The notes beneath the pieces are model-generated. The model was not told where the DNA came from and did not search any database. It saw nothing but the letters and a program-made list of their open reading frames with translations. This document shows positions 47,237 to 55,240 of a stretch of 60,937 nucleotides of DNA, piece by piece; position 1 is the first letter of the stretch; every line of letters begins with the position of its first letter. The translations under genes were made by a program, and so were the position numbers. The stretch comes from a virus: the IMG/VR virus record IMGVR_UViG_3300035670_000217, positions 1-60,937 of that record, one strand, 5' to 3'.

Positions 47237-49639
47237 CTAGCCCCAGCGATCATCGGCATCCGGCGGCGGCTGGGCGTCGAGATAGCGACCGGCGGCGAGA
47301 GCTGCAAACTTTGCATGAGACAAGTTGGCGGCGACGCGGACGGTGGTGACGCTGCCCTCGCGGTTCTTGGCCACGCCGATCTCGGCAATGCCCTTGTCGG
47401 CGGTGTCCGGGTCGTACACCTCGTCGCGGTACAGGAACAGGATCACGTCGGCTTCCTGCTCGATGACGCTCGACTCCTTGAGGTCGGACATCATCGGGCG
47501 CTTGTTGGGTCGCTGCTCCAGGGCGCGGTTGAGCTGGGATAGCAGCACCACGGGGCAGTCGAACTCTTTCCCGACCGCGTTGAGCCCCTCGACGATCTCG
47601 CCGATCGCGCGGTCGTGACGAGCCCCATAGTCGCCCTCGGCGCGCATCTTCTGCAGGTAGTCGATCATCACCAGGCCGACGTGGCCATGCCGGTCGTGGA
47701 TCTCCTTCACTCGGGCGCGGACGTGGCTGACGGTCTGTGCCGGGCGGTCGTCGATGTAGAGCGGCGCATCCTTCAGCAGGTTCACGGCGTGGGTCAGGCG
47801 CGGCCAGTGCTCGTCCCGCATGTGGCCGGCGGGGTCTTTGATCGCCTGGATGGGGAGGTTGCCGACGTTCGCCAGTAGGCGCTCCAGGATCGCATCCTTG
47901 GGCATCTCCAGGCTGCCCATATATACCGGCGTGGGGATCGGCTTGAAGTCAGGGCCGATCCGCGACACCGCGGCCCCGGCGATCGTCACCAGGAACGAGG
48001 TGTTGTGGGTGACGATGAAGTCGTCCGTCACATACAGGTGATCAGGATGCGAGACGGCGATGCACTGCGCCTCCTCATCGCCGACATACTCCACGCTGGC
48101 GACATTGAGCCGCTTCTGCCGACCCTTCTTGTTCTCGATAACGCGGCGCGCCTTGCGCTCGAGGGTGATGGCGCCCCGGTAGCAAGGCAGGCAGATCGAG
48201 CAGGTGTAGTGCTCCCTGCCGTCGACCTTGTCACCCTCCGCGTTGCGGTAGCGCGGCGTCTTGGTGGCGATATTGCAGACGCCACCCAGCGACCTGACGA
48301 GATAGCGGACATCCTCGGCCAGCCCAGGGCTCGACGTGGAGTAGAGCACCGCACCGAACGTCTCCACCCATCCATCGTTGTCGATCAATCCCGCCAGCAG
48401 CGCCAGCCGATCCTGCCGCGACGCCTCCAGATAGGAGGTCGGGATTCGCTTCTCGAACGAGAGGCTGCCCCATAGGCCGATCTCCTTGAGCTTCTCGGCC
48501 AGGCGATTCTTGCCTGCCGTGCTGGGCAGGCTGTAAGTGCTCCGACCATCAAAGGTGGCGGATACCGCACCGCCCATGAGATCCAGCAGCTTGTCGACGT
48601 TCTCGCGGTCACCGGTGCTGATCCGCGGCGTGCTAGCGGTGGTGTTGCCGTTGGCGATCATCGCACCCACCACCCACGGCGGCAGAGGTAGGTCTTCGTC
48701 GCTGCCATGATCCCCCTGGTAGGCGTCGACCCACAACCGGTTCCGGTAGCGGGCCTTGCCCAGCATCTCGATCAGCTTCTCGGTCGACACCACACGAGGG
48801 GTCTGCCAGTCGCGGTAGTTGACTCGCCACAGGTGCTCGCCACAGGCCCGCGTGGAGCGCCCGTCAGAGAGCGTGACGCGGTAGATGGCCTTGCGCCCCT
48901 GCGGATAAACCCCGGTGACGAAAGAAGGCTTGCCATCCACGGACGCGAGTTCATCCCCTACCCGGACATCGCCCATGCGCACCCATCCGTGGCGCGCCAG
49001 CACCCTGGCATCCAGCGGCTGGGCTTTGCCCATGCTCGGGCGGGCGCCCACCACGGTCAGGCCACGGCGCAGCCCCATGATGGCCCGATCCAGGTCGCCG
49101 ATGCCGGTGGTCAGCCCCATCGCCTGCTCCTCGCCGTTGAAGCGGCGATCCAGGCGGTCGATCACCGGACCGAGGCTGGCGCCGGCGATCTCGAGGGTAT
49201 TGGCGCCGGCGCGCAGGCAGGCGTCGATCTTCGCCTTGCTGGTGCTCACCACCTCGTGCAGTGGGGTCTCCCGGCTGCGAGCCAGCTCTTCCAGCTCGAG
49301 GACGGTCTCAGCGATCGCGCGTCGCTGGGCCAGGTCAGCCACGACGTTGGCGTAGGTCATGGCGTGGTCGGCGTTCGGCACGGTGCGCGCGTAGTCGGCC
49401 AGGGCGGCGAGCCCGCCCACCTCCTCCAGCACCCCGGCGTGCTCCAGGCTCTCGGAGACGGTCACGATGTCCGCGGCCTGATCGCGACGAACGAGGGTCA
49501 CGATCGCGCTCCACACTGCGCGGTGGCTGGTGATCGCGAAATCCTCGGGGCGCACCACGGCGGCCACGTCGGGGACCACGGCGTTGTTGAGCATCACCGA
49601 GCCGATCAGCGCGGTCTCGGCGTCATGGCTGTAAAGCAT
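47237..49639 (-). CDS. dnaB: Replicative DnaB-type helicase interrupted by an intein
   Basis: 800 residues before splicing. N-terminal domain starts MLYSHDAETALIGSVMLN. The P-loop GARPSMGK is split by the intein and continues TSFLVTIAGAAV. The RecA-fold motifs follow (YMGSLEMPKDAI, GHVGLVMIDYLQKMR, DCPVVLLSQLNRALEQRPNKRP, IEQEADVILFLYRDE). The intein covers residues 206-546, leaving 459 residues, normal for DnaB. It unwinds DNA ahead of the phage replisome. Confidence 0.93.
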   Translation of the reverse strand: MLYSHDAETALIGSVMLNNAVVPDVAAVVRPEDFAITSHRAVWSAIVTLVRRDQAADIVTVSESLEHAGVLEEVGGLAALADYARTVPNADHAMTYANVVADLAQRRAIAETVLELEELARSRETPLHEVVSTSKAKIDACLRAGANTLEIAGASLGPVIDRLDRRFNGEEQAMGLTTGIGDLDRAIMGLRRGLTVVGARPSMGKAQPLDARVLARHGWVRMGDVRVGDELASVDGKPSFVTGVYPQGRKAIYRVTLSDGRSTRACGEHLWRVNYRDWQTPRVVSTEKLIEMLGKARYRNRLWVDAYQGDHGSDEDLPLPPWVVGAMIANGNTTASTPRISTGDRENVDKLLDLMGGAVSATFDGRSTYSLPSTAGKNRLAEKLKEIGLWGSLSFEKRIPTSYLEASRQDRLALLAGLIDNDGWVETFGAVLYSTSSPGLAEDVRYLVRSLGGVCNIATKTPRYRNAEGDKVDGREHYTCSICLPCYRGAITLERKARRVIENKKGRQKRLNVASVEYVGDEEAQCIAVSHPDHLYVTDDFIVTHNTSFLVTIAGAAVSRIGPDFKPIPTPVYMGSLEMPKDAILERLLANVGNLPIQAIKDPAGHMRDEHWPRLTHAVNLLKDAPLYIDDRPAQTVSHVRARVKEIHDRHGHVGLVMIDYLQKMRAEGDYGARHDRAIGEIVEGLNAVGKEFDCPVVLLSQLNRALEQRPNKRPMMSDLKESSVIEQEADVILFLYRDEVYDPDTADKGIAEIGVAKNREGSVTTVRVAANLSHAKFAALAAGRYLDAQPPPDADDRWG
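48002..49024 (-). mobile_element. Probable class 3 (WCT-type) intein in DnaB
   Basis: 341 residues. It starts with Ala (AQPLDARVLARHGWVRMGDVR) rather than Cys or Ser, and ends VTHN followed by Thr. Class 3 signature residues are visible: Trp66 right after block-B His64 (CGEHLW), Cys321 in block F (CIAVSHPDHLYV), Thr339 before the His-Asn. LLAGLIDNDGWVETFG is a LAGLIDADG motif, so a homing endonuclease is embedded. Confidence 0.82.
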
Positions 49640-50403
49640 CAGGCACGTCCTCTGTGGCTATCCCAATCGAAGGTGACGGCGCGCGCGGTGTCGCGCAGAC
49701 GGTCCCATCCGCGGCTGTCGAACCACGTCTTGAGCTGGGAGAGCGTCAAGTTGGTCACCAGGACGGTGGCAGTCATGTCGTCGTAGCGCCGGCTCAGGAT
49801 CTGCGACAGGAAGGCCACGTCATGCTCGGTTCCGCTGCCCTCGCCGATCTCGTCGATCACCAGCAGGGCAGGGGCGACCAGCTCCTCCAGGATGTCGCGT
49901 TCCGTCTCCTCCCGGGTGGTGTACATGGCGCGCACGCGGCGGAACAGGTTGGCGGCGATCACATAGCGGGCCGGCAGCAAGCGCTCGCGGGTGACGTGGT
50001 GAACCAGGGCGCAGGCCAGGTGGGTCTTGCCGGTGCCAGTAGTGCCCTGCAGCAGCAGCCCATCGCCCTTCAGCAGGCCATCGCCGGTGGCGTAGTCCCA
50101 CACGCGCATGAAGGCCACGCCAGCCGGATCGCCAGGGGTCGCATCGTAGCTGTCAAAAACGCTCTGTGCGTGGCGACGAGGGATACCCGCTACCCTGGCC
50201 AGGGCCTCCCCGCTATCGCGGCTCCTGGCGGCCTCCTCGTCGGCGAGAGCGGCATTGTCCATGGCCATCACAGCCTCGCGGGCGCAGACGGGGCAGCCTG
50301 TCCACTTCGGTTCGCCAAGGGTGATCAGGATCGCCTCGTAGTCGCCGTGGGTGGCGCAGTGCTCCGGGCGGGTCTGCACCACGCCCATGCCTCTGGTCAT
50401 CAT
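49639..50403 (-). CDS. DnaC-like helicase loader ATPase
   Basis: 254 residues. N-terminal Cys/His zinc-type region (HCATHGDY, TGCPVCARE), then AAA+ ATPase: Walker A GTTGTGKTHLACAL, Walker B LLVIDEIGEG, and VTNLTLSQLKTWF sensor-like segment. It loads DnaB at the origin. Overlaps the initiator stop (ATGA) and dnaB start. The order initiator-loader-helicase is that of lambdoid replication modules. Confidence 0.9.
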   Translation of the reverse strand: MMTRGMGVVQTRPEHCATHGDYEAILITLGEPKWTGCPVCAREAVMAMDNAALADEEAARSRDSGEALARVAGIPRRHAQSVFDSYDATPGDPAGVAFMRVWDYATGDGLLKGDGLLLQGTTGTGKTHLACALVHHVTRERLLPARYVIAANLFRRVRAMYTTREETERDILEELVAPALLVIDEIGEGSGTEHDVAFLSQILSRRYDDMTATVLVTNLTLSQLKTWFDSRGWDRLRDTARAVTFDWDSHRGRA

Positions 50404-51155
50404 CCGCGCGTCCTCCTCGGCTCAGGGGCTATGCGCCCGTCGCCAATCATCATCGGGTCGCCCTTGTGGTCCAGGCTGTTCAGGTCGTGCATCGGTCTGG
50501 CGGCTCGGGCAGGGGCCTGCTTGGCGAACTTGCTCGCGTTCCCGAGCCAGGTGTGCAGCGCACGCCCCCAGTCGACAAACATGCTCCCCTTGGCCAGATG
50601 GTAGTTGGTGAACTGCTCAAGCTCGTGGTCCAGGTCCAGGCCAAGCCGGTTCGCCTTCTCGCGGTGGGAGTCCTCTGGGGCGAAGTCGTCAGGCATGGCG
50701 TGCGAGCGCTTCTTCGCCTTCTTCGTCGCGGGCTCGCCGTCAGGCGGCAAAAGGGGTTGGTTATCTTCCTGGTTATCTTCCTGGTTATTACTTCCTGGTT
50801 TGTAGCTCACTGTGACCCCACCCCCCGGCTCACTGTGACCCCACCCTGGGTTCACTGTGACCCCACCCCCAGCTCCCTGTGACCCCACCTCTGTCAGATT
50901 GAGTCGGTACTGGTTCGGGAGGCTGACATCACCATTCTTCCTGCAGATGATCTCCAGGAAGCCGGCCTCCTCGAGCTTCTTGATGCACCGCTTGAGCGTG
51001 GCAATGCTCATGCCGCAGTCCCTGGCCAGGCGCTTGTGGCTGGGATCGCAGCGTCCGGTGTCGTGGTTGGTGCGGTTGGCGAGCATCATCAGGACCATCT
51101 TCTGGTTGCAGGGGAGATCCTGCTCGCAGGCCCATGTCATTGCCTGGAAACTCAT
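50400..51155 (-). CDS. Phage O-like replication initiator (winged-helix)
   Basis: 251 residues. N-terminal winged helix (ACEQDLPCNQKMVLMMLANRTN, HKRLARDCGMSIATLKRCIKKLEEAGFLE) binds origin DNA. The linker (VGSQGAGGGVTVNPGWGHSEPGGGVTVSYKPG) is encoded by four DNA repeats (ori). The C-terminal part (LFTNYHLAKGSMFVDWGRALHTWLGNASKF-like) resembles the DnaT-type domain. It recruits the loader encoded next. The origin lies within its own gene. Confidence 0.85.
   Translation of the reverse strand: MSFQAMTWACEQDLPCNQKMVLMMLANRTNHDTGRCDPSHKRLARDCGMSIATLKRCIKKLEEAGFLEIICRKNGDVSLPNQYRLNLTEVGSQGAGGGVTVNPGWGHSEPGGGVTVSYKPGSNNQEDNQEDNQPLLPPDGEPATKKAKKRSHAMPDDFAPEDSHREKANRLGLDLDHELEQFTNYHLAKGSMFVDWGRALHTWLGNASKFAKQAPARAARPMHDLNSLDHKGDPMMIGDGRIAPEPRRTRG
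50761..50890. other. Putative replication origin: four iterons plus AT-rich repeats
   Basis: Four 19-bp repeats of GCTCACTGTGACCCCACCC type start at 50805, 50828, 50850 and 50872 (spacing 23, 22, 22 bases, roughly two helical turns). Next to them, 50761-50800 is an AT-richer block with repeated GGTTATCTTCCT units, a candidate unwinding element. The layout (iterons inside the initiator gene beside an AT-rich tract) matches lambda ori. Confidence 0.75.
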
Positions 51156-51589
51156 GACACCACCCCCATAACACTCTTGGCCATGGAGATGCTCTTGAGA
51201 TAACCGGGGTCATGGAGAGACTCCTCGAACCAAAGGGGCCGAAACGGGCTTATAAAGCCTGGCGACAGGGCCTCCTCAACCATGTCCGTCAAGCTCTCCG
51301 ACTCGATCCCATAACCCCTGATCCATGTAACTATCTCAGCCAGAGGGGCGCGGAAGAACTCGCGGCGGTCGCTGACTCGTCTGTCAGCAAACGCCTGGTG
51401 CAGGCTGCTCTCAAGCTCCGCAGGGGAGTCAACCTCTGCGTAGTAGGCAACCTCGAAACTCTCAGGAACGCCGGTCGCCGAGGAAAGCTCCTCAGCCCTC
51501 TGGCGGGGAGAGCGAAGCGTCATGCCGATCTTGTAAATCCCGGGCATGCAGGGGTTGATCATCACATAGACGAATCCGTAGGTGAGCAT
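51152..51589 (-). CDS. T5orf172-type (GIY-YIG superfamily) endonuclease-like protein
   Basis: 145 residues. GFVYVMINPCMPGIYKIGMTLRSPRQRAEELSSATGVPESFEVAYYAEV is the T5orf172/GIY-YIG-like core (strand GFVYV, KIGMT, RxxEL). HQAFADRRVSDRREFFRAPL adds the conserved FF segment. It is a likely mobile or defence-related nuclease. Its stop overlaps the initiator start. It is inserted between the resolvase and the initiator and is flanked by inverted repeats. Confidence 0.8.
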   Translation of the reverse strand: MLTYGFVYVMINPCMPGIYKIGMTLRSPRQRAEELSSATGVPESFEVAYYAEVDSPAELESSLHQAFADRRVSDRREFFRAPLAEIVTWIRGYGIESESLTDMVEEALSPGFISPFRPLWFEESLHDPGYLKSISMAKSVMGVVS

Positions 51590-51611
51590 AACTACCTCCT
51601 TGGGTGTGGAG

Positions 51612-51679
51612 GCAGGTTGCGGTGCGCAAGGTGGGCCGGATATGATGTCCGGGCACCGTTTCCCTACGCTGCAACCTGC
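51612..51679. repeat. Inverted repeat upstream of the T5orf172-like gene
   Basis: GCAGGTTGC (51612-51620) and GCAACCTGC (51671-51679) are perfect inverted repeats bracketing a 50-base core that itself contains CCGGA/TCCGG. It may be a hairpin in the transcript or the footprint of the element's insertion. Confidence 0.5.
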
Positions 51680-51682
51680 CCG

Positions 51683-51718
51683 ACCCCTCCTAGCCCTGCC
51701 AGGCGATGATGGAGGGGT
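51683..51718. terminator. Stem-loop between the resolvase and T5orf172-like genes
   Basis: ACCCCTCC (51683-51690) pairs with GGAGGGGT (51711-51718), with an inner GCC/GGC element. T-richness lies only on the plus-strand side (TTTCTCGTTTCT), where no gene needs ending. On the minus strand it may attenuate read-through. Confidence 0.4.
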
Positions 51719-51733
51719 TTCTCGTTTCTGGGG

Positions 51734-52195
51734 CTACCACTCTAGCGTGAGCCGAGCACATTCGGCTATGCACATGGCGTCGGCCAGGCCGTCTTGCGGC
51801 ACCTTGCACTTGCCCGGGATCAGGTTCACCGCCGGATAGGCGCGCTGCACGAAGGCGATGGCGTCGGCCTTGTCCTTCTTCGTGCCCTTCAGCACCTTGG
51901 CTTTCCAGTCCTGGGGGCGCACCAGGCGCACCGAGTAGCCCATGACCTCCAGGGCGCCGGTGATCCTGCCGTGGTTGGTGCCCTGGGTGACGCCGGACTG
52001 CACCGACTGCCCGGGGCGGACGCCGAGGCGCTCGACCATGACGCACGCCACCTCGAGGGGTGGCGGCAAGGCGTCAACGAGCGCGCGCACGTCGACTTCC
52101 TTGCCTCGGTGCGGCAAGGGTATGGCCCACTGCTCCTCGCGGCTCAGGAGGGCCAGTCCGCCGGCTAGGCCGGGGTCGATTCCGCAGACAATCAT
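51734..52195 (-). CDS. RuvC-like Holliday junction resolvase
   Basis: 153 residues. IVCGIDPGLAGGLALL (catalytic Asp), VACVMVERLGVRPGQSVQSGV (Glu), WKAKVLKGTKKDKADAI and VPQDGLADAMCIAECA (final Asp) follow the RuvC plan. It resolves recombination intermediates or branched DNA before packaging. ATG 52195 has GGAGG at 8 bases. It overlaps the methyltransferase stop. Confidence 0.85.
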   Translation of the reverse strand: MIVCGIDPGLAGGLALLSREEQWAIPLPHRGKEVDVRALVDALPPPLEVACVMVERLGVRPGQSVQSGVTQGTNHGRITGALEVMGYSVRLVRPQDWKAKVLKGTKKDKADAIAFVQRAYPAVNLIPGKCKVPQDGLADAMCIAECARLTLEW

Positions 52196-53175
52196 GCCTC
52201 CACCTCCTTGAGTTCGGGTTGCCGGGCGCCGTAGTAGTCGAGAATCCATTGGATGCGATCGGGCACTAGCGCGGCATACTCGGGGTTGAGTTCGCCCAGG
52301 ATGGCGTTGCGGCCGTGAGCCAGCGCCACGCCGGCTGTCGTGCCGCTACCGCCGAACGGATCGAGCACCGTGCCGCCCTCGGGGCAGCCGGCCAGTATGC
52401 AGGGCTGAATCAGGTCCGGCGGGAAGGTGGCGAAGTGAGCACCCTTGTAAGGCCGCGTGGTCACGGTCCAGACGGTGCGACGGTTGCGCATGCCGGTGCT
52501 CTTGCGACGGCCCAGGCCGCCGTTGCCATTGGTGCTTTTCTTGTCAGGGTGCTCAGCCGGGCCGCGCTGGCGGCCACACACCTCGGGCTCCTTCACCGCC
52601 TCGGCGTCGTAGTAATACTTGGGCGACTTGCTCAGCAGGAAGACATACTCATGGGACTTGGTGCAGCGGTCGCGCACGCTTTCCGGCATCGGGTTGGGCT
52701 TGTGCCAGATGATGTCCTGACGCAGATACCATCCGTCTTGCTGGAGGGCGAAGGCCACGCGCCAGGGGATGCCGAGAAGGTTTTTAGACGGCACGCCGGG
52801 GTTTATCTTGACCGCTTTCCCTTCGTTCCCTCGCGCGTACTTGTCCCCGGCCTTCGGCCCTTTGCCGCCGTTCGTGGTAAGCGTGCTTTTGGACGACGGG
52901 TTGTTCCCGACCCCGCCAACAGAATTAGCGTAGCTATCTCCGAGGTTGAGCCATACCGTGCCGTCGTCGCGCAGCACTCGGCGCACCTCGCGGAACACGC
53001 GCACCAGCGCCTCCACGAACTCGTCAGGCGTGGGCTCGGCGCCAAGCTGACCCTCCACGCCGTAGTCGCGCAGACCGAAGTAGGGCGGGCTGGTGACGCA
53101 GGTATGCACCGACTGCTCGGGCAGGGTCTTGAGCGTCTCCAGGCAGTCGCCATGGAGAATCTTGAAATCAGGCAT
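52192..53175 (-). CDS. DNA methyltransferase, beta-class (N6-adenine or N4-cytosine)
   Basis: 327 residues. Motif IV TSPPYFGLRDYG lies near residue 30 and motif I VLDPFGGSGTTAGVALAHGRNA near 270, the order of beta-class amino-methyltransferases. It begins MPDFKILHGDCLETLKTL. No partner endonuclease is nearby, so it likely protects phage DNA from host restriction. Whether it targets A or C cannot be told from SPPY alone. Confidence 0.9.
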   Translation of the reverse strand: MPDFKILHGDCLETLKTLPEQSVHTCVTSPPYFGLRDYGVEGQLGAEPTPDEFVEALVRVFREVRRVLRDDGTVWLNLGDSYANSVGGVGNNPSSKSTLTTNGGKGPKAGDKYARGNEGKAVKINPGVPSKNLLGIPWRVAFALQQDGWYLRQDIIWHKPNPMPESVRDRCTKSHEYVFLLSKSPKYYYDAEAVKEPEVCGRQRGPAEHPDKKSTNGNGGLGRRKSTGMRNRRTVWTVTTRPYKGAHFATFPPDLIQPCILAGCPEGGTVLDPFGGSGTTAGVALAHGRNAILGELNPEYAALVPDRIQWILDYYGARQPELKEVEA

Positions 53176-53177
53176 CC

Positions 53178-53378
53178 TTAATCTCCCTCTCGTTCGTGGT
53201 GGCGGTCGGCCAGCATCTCGTCAGCGACGGCGCGGGCCGCCTGGCAGAAGTCGTAATGCCTCAGCGAGTAGTCCCGGTGCGCCGCCTGGTCGCCGACCTC
53301 CATGGCCTGTTCTGCAGCATCCAGGGCCGCCTTCGCCCTCGCCAGCCGCACGCCGGCGGCGCTGGTGATCATGATCAT
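53178..53378 (-). CDS. Small helical protein
   Basis: 66 residues (MIMITSAAGVRLARAKAALDAAEQAMEVGDQAAHRDYSLRHYDFCQAARAVADEML...). Two helices. Start overlaps the preceding stop (ATGA), which supports translation. Function is unknown. Confidence 0.55.
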   Translation of the reverse strand: MIMITSAAGVRLARAKAALDAAEQAMEVGDQAAHRDYSLRHYDFCQAARAVADEMLADRHHEREGD

Positions 53379-53722
53379 GGGGCAAAGTCCTCCAGGGTCA
53401 GGATGCCGCGCATCACCCGGTTGCGGATGGTGCGGGCCAGGGCGCGGCGCAGATACCACTCGCAATGCGCGTACTCGCCGGGCGGCCAGGCGCTGCTGGG
53501 GCCGTCCAGGACTCGATGACATTCACTGCAGGCATCTACGGCATTGGTGTCATCCACCTTCGAGCCGGTCCCCTTGTGCTCGCCAGGCAGGTGCGCCAGC
53601 ACGGTGGTCGCGGTGTCGTGAGTGCAGACGCCGAGGATCTCCAGCGTGCAGGGCTGCCCGGAGGCAGCCTTGCGGTACTTGCTGGAACGGATCTTGGCGG
53701 GGTTATGCTCCGGCGCCAGCAT
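53375..53722 (-). CDS. DUF1364 (YbcO-like) putative nuclease
   Basis: 115 residues. KYRKAASGQPCTLEILGVCTHDTATTVLAHLPGEHKGTGSKVDDTNAVDACSECHRVLDG fits DUF1364: Cys-rich zinc site with HxxG and CSxCH, an HNH-like fold. Lambdoid phages carry it in the nin region near recombination genes. It overlaps rdgC start. Confidence 0.85.
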   Translation of the reverse strand: MLAPEHNPAKIRSSKYRKAASGQPCTLEILGVCTHDTATTVLAHLPGEHKGTGSKVDDTNAVDACSECHRVLDGPSSAWPPGEYAHCEWYLRRALARTIRNRVMRGILTLEDFAP

Positions 53723-54641
53723 CGTCGCCCTCCTGGTTCAGCTCGGCGCGGGTCGGGCGGCGGTATTCCATCATCTCGCACAGCGAGGCCACGATCAGGG
53801 CGGCGTGAGCGGTGTTCATGGCCGCTTCCTGGCGCCAGTGGTGCAGGTCGTCGTCGACATCCTCCTGGGGGATCTCGCGCTCCGGCCAGTCAAAGCGCCG
53901 GAAGCGGAACTTGTCGGTCAGGTGGAAGTAGGCGCCGGCCAGCGACAGCTCGATCTTCTCCACCTGGAAGCCCTGGCCCAGCAGGTCGCGCACCTCCTCG
54001 TTGGCGATATCGAAGTCCTTGTAGGTCACCTTCTCGATCGGCTCACCCTCGGCCTTGCGGGCCAGCGTCAGGTTGTTGCCGACCTCGAAGCGCACGAAGC
54101 CGTCAGGATCGCCGTTGATGTGATTCACCAGCCGCGGCTTGAGCCCCTTGGTCCGACTGGTGACGTGGATGGTCTGCGTCTTCACCGACTCGCAGGCATG
54201 GATCAGCTCGCCGATCACGGCCTGGGCCACGGAGTCGCTGGTAGTGTCGACGAACAGCAAGGCCTGCTCCTCGTGGTAGTAGGCGCGCACATAGCTGGTC
54301 TTGATCAGCGCCACCTCGAGGAGGCCGGCCAGCACGCTCTCCTTGATGTCGGCCTTCTCGACCCGATTCGGGCGGCGACCGCGGTTCTCCTCGAACGCCT
54401 CGATCTCCTTATCGACCTCGGAGTTCACGATCGACGCCGGCACCAGGCGCTCATCGATCCGGTAGCGCAGGGCATAGCCTGCGTCGGGCAGGGGCTCGAC
54501 CAGATTCTCCCCCTTCAAGGCGACGAAGCCGCCGTTCTTGCGCTCCATGGAGTGCAGCTCGCGCCACGGGCGCTGCTCCAGGTGGGGGGTGAGATCCGCG
54601 GCGGAAGGCAGGTCGGCGGCAAAGACAATCGCGTTTTTCAT
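53703..54641 (-). CDS. rdgC: Recombination-associated protein RdgC
   Basis: 312 residues. RKNGGFVALKGENLVEPLPDAG, ALRYRIDERLVPASIVNSEVDKEIEAFEENRGRRPNRVEKADIKESVLAGLL and VDTTSDSVAQAVIGEL match RdgC, a ring-forming DNA-binding protein that inhibits RecA loading. Length is near the E. coli size. In a phage it could modulate host RecA or support recombination. It is positioned with resolvase, DUF1364 and SSB genes. Confidence 0.88.
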   Translation of the reverse strand: MKNAIVFAADLPSAADLTPHLEQRPWRELHSMERKNGGFVALKGENLVEPLPDAGYALRYRIDERLVPASIVNSEVDKEIEAFEENRGRRPNRVEKADIKESVLAGLLEVALIKTSYVRAYYHEEQALLFVDTTSDSVAQAVIGELIHACESVKTQTIHVTSRTKGLKPRLVNHINGDPDGFVRFEVGNNLTLARKAEGEPIEKVTYKDFDIANEEVRDLLGQGFQVEKIELSLAGAYFHLTDKFRFRRFDWPEREIPQEDVDDDLHHWRQEAAMNTAHAALIVASLCEMMEYRRPTRAELNQEGDDAGAGA

Positions 54642-54655
54642 GGTGGTGTTCCTCT

Positions 54656-55231
54656 CTAGGCGTTGGGCGCAGCGTGATAGTGCGCCAGTTCAAGGCCGTG
54701 GCCTTTGTGAAAGCCGTTTTCGGCTCGAAACTCGAGGACGGCCATGGCCGCCTCGTCGATCTCCTCGAACAGGCCGAGGTGAATAGCCTTTCTGTTCAGC
54801 GTCACGCCGGCCGCCCATTTCCCGGCACCCTTGTGCCAATGGACGCCGGTGACGCCGCTTCGGTTGTTGATATTCCTGGAGAGATTGTGCTGATTGGCCA
54901 GTGGCGTTGAGGAGGCTATGTTCACCCAGCGGTTGTCGGTGGCGTCACGGTTGTCGTGGTCGATATTTGCCGGGGGCTCCTCGCCAGTCATCCACATCCA
55001 GATGATGCGGTGCTCAAGGTGCTTCTTGTTAAAAACCGCAACCGACCTGCGCCTGTACCCGCTCTCACCTACAACCAGGCCACCTGCTCGCTTTCCAGCA
55101 AACCTGGAGTTCCAGGCAGAGCAGGCGTGTTGAGACGAGAACCACTTGAGCTCCCTTTCCCTCCAGGAGAGCACCCCTGTATCAGGGGCGTAGTCGAATA
55201 GCTCTCGGACGATCTCTGCGGTGATCTCCAT
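54656..55231 (-). CDS. HNH homing endonuclease with AP2-type domain (paralogue 2)
   Basis: 191 residues. LFDYAPDTGVLSWRERELKWF, HRIIWMWMTGEEPPANIDHDNRDATDNRWVN and NRSGVTGVHWHKGAGKWAAGVTLNRKAIHLGLFEEIDEAAMAVLEFRAENG match the gene at 45333-45932 throughout, with the same domain order. Located between rdgC and the DUF1367 gene. Some stretches are more AT-rich than its neighbours. Confidence 0.85.
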   Translation of the reverse strand: MEITAEIVRELFDYAPDTGVLSWRERELKWFSSQHACSAWNSRFAGKRAGGLVVGESGYRRRSVAVFNKKHLEHRIIWMWMTGEEPPANIDHDNRDATDNRWVNIASSTPLANQHNLSRNINNRSGVTGVHWHKGAGKWAAGVTLNRKAIHLGLFEEIDEAAMAVLEFRAENGFHKGHGLELAHYHAAPNA

Positions 55232-55240
55232 GCCGACCTC

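Noticed and set aside
50761-50800. Promoter in the AT-rich repeat block
   Set aside because: No -10/-35 pair with proper spacing was found; the repeat structure next to iterons fits a DNA unwinding element.
50805-50890. CRISPR-like array
   Set aside because: Repeats are 19 bp with only 3-4-base gaps, no unique spacers, and lie inside the initiator gene; they are iterons.
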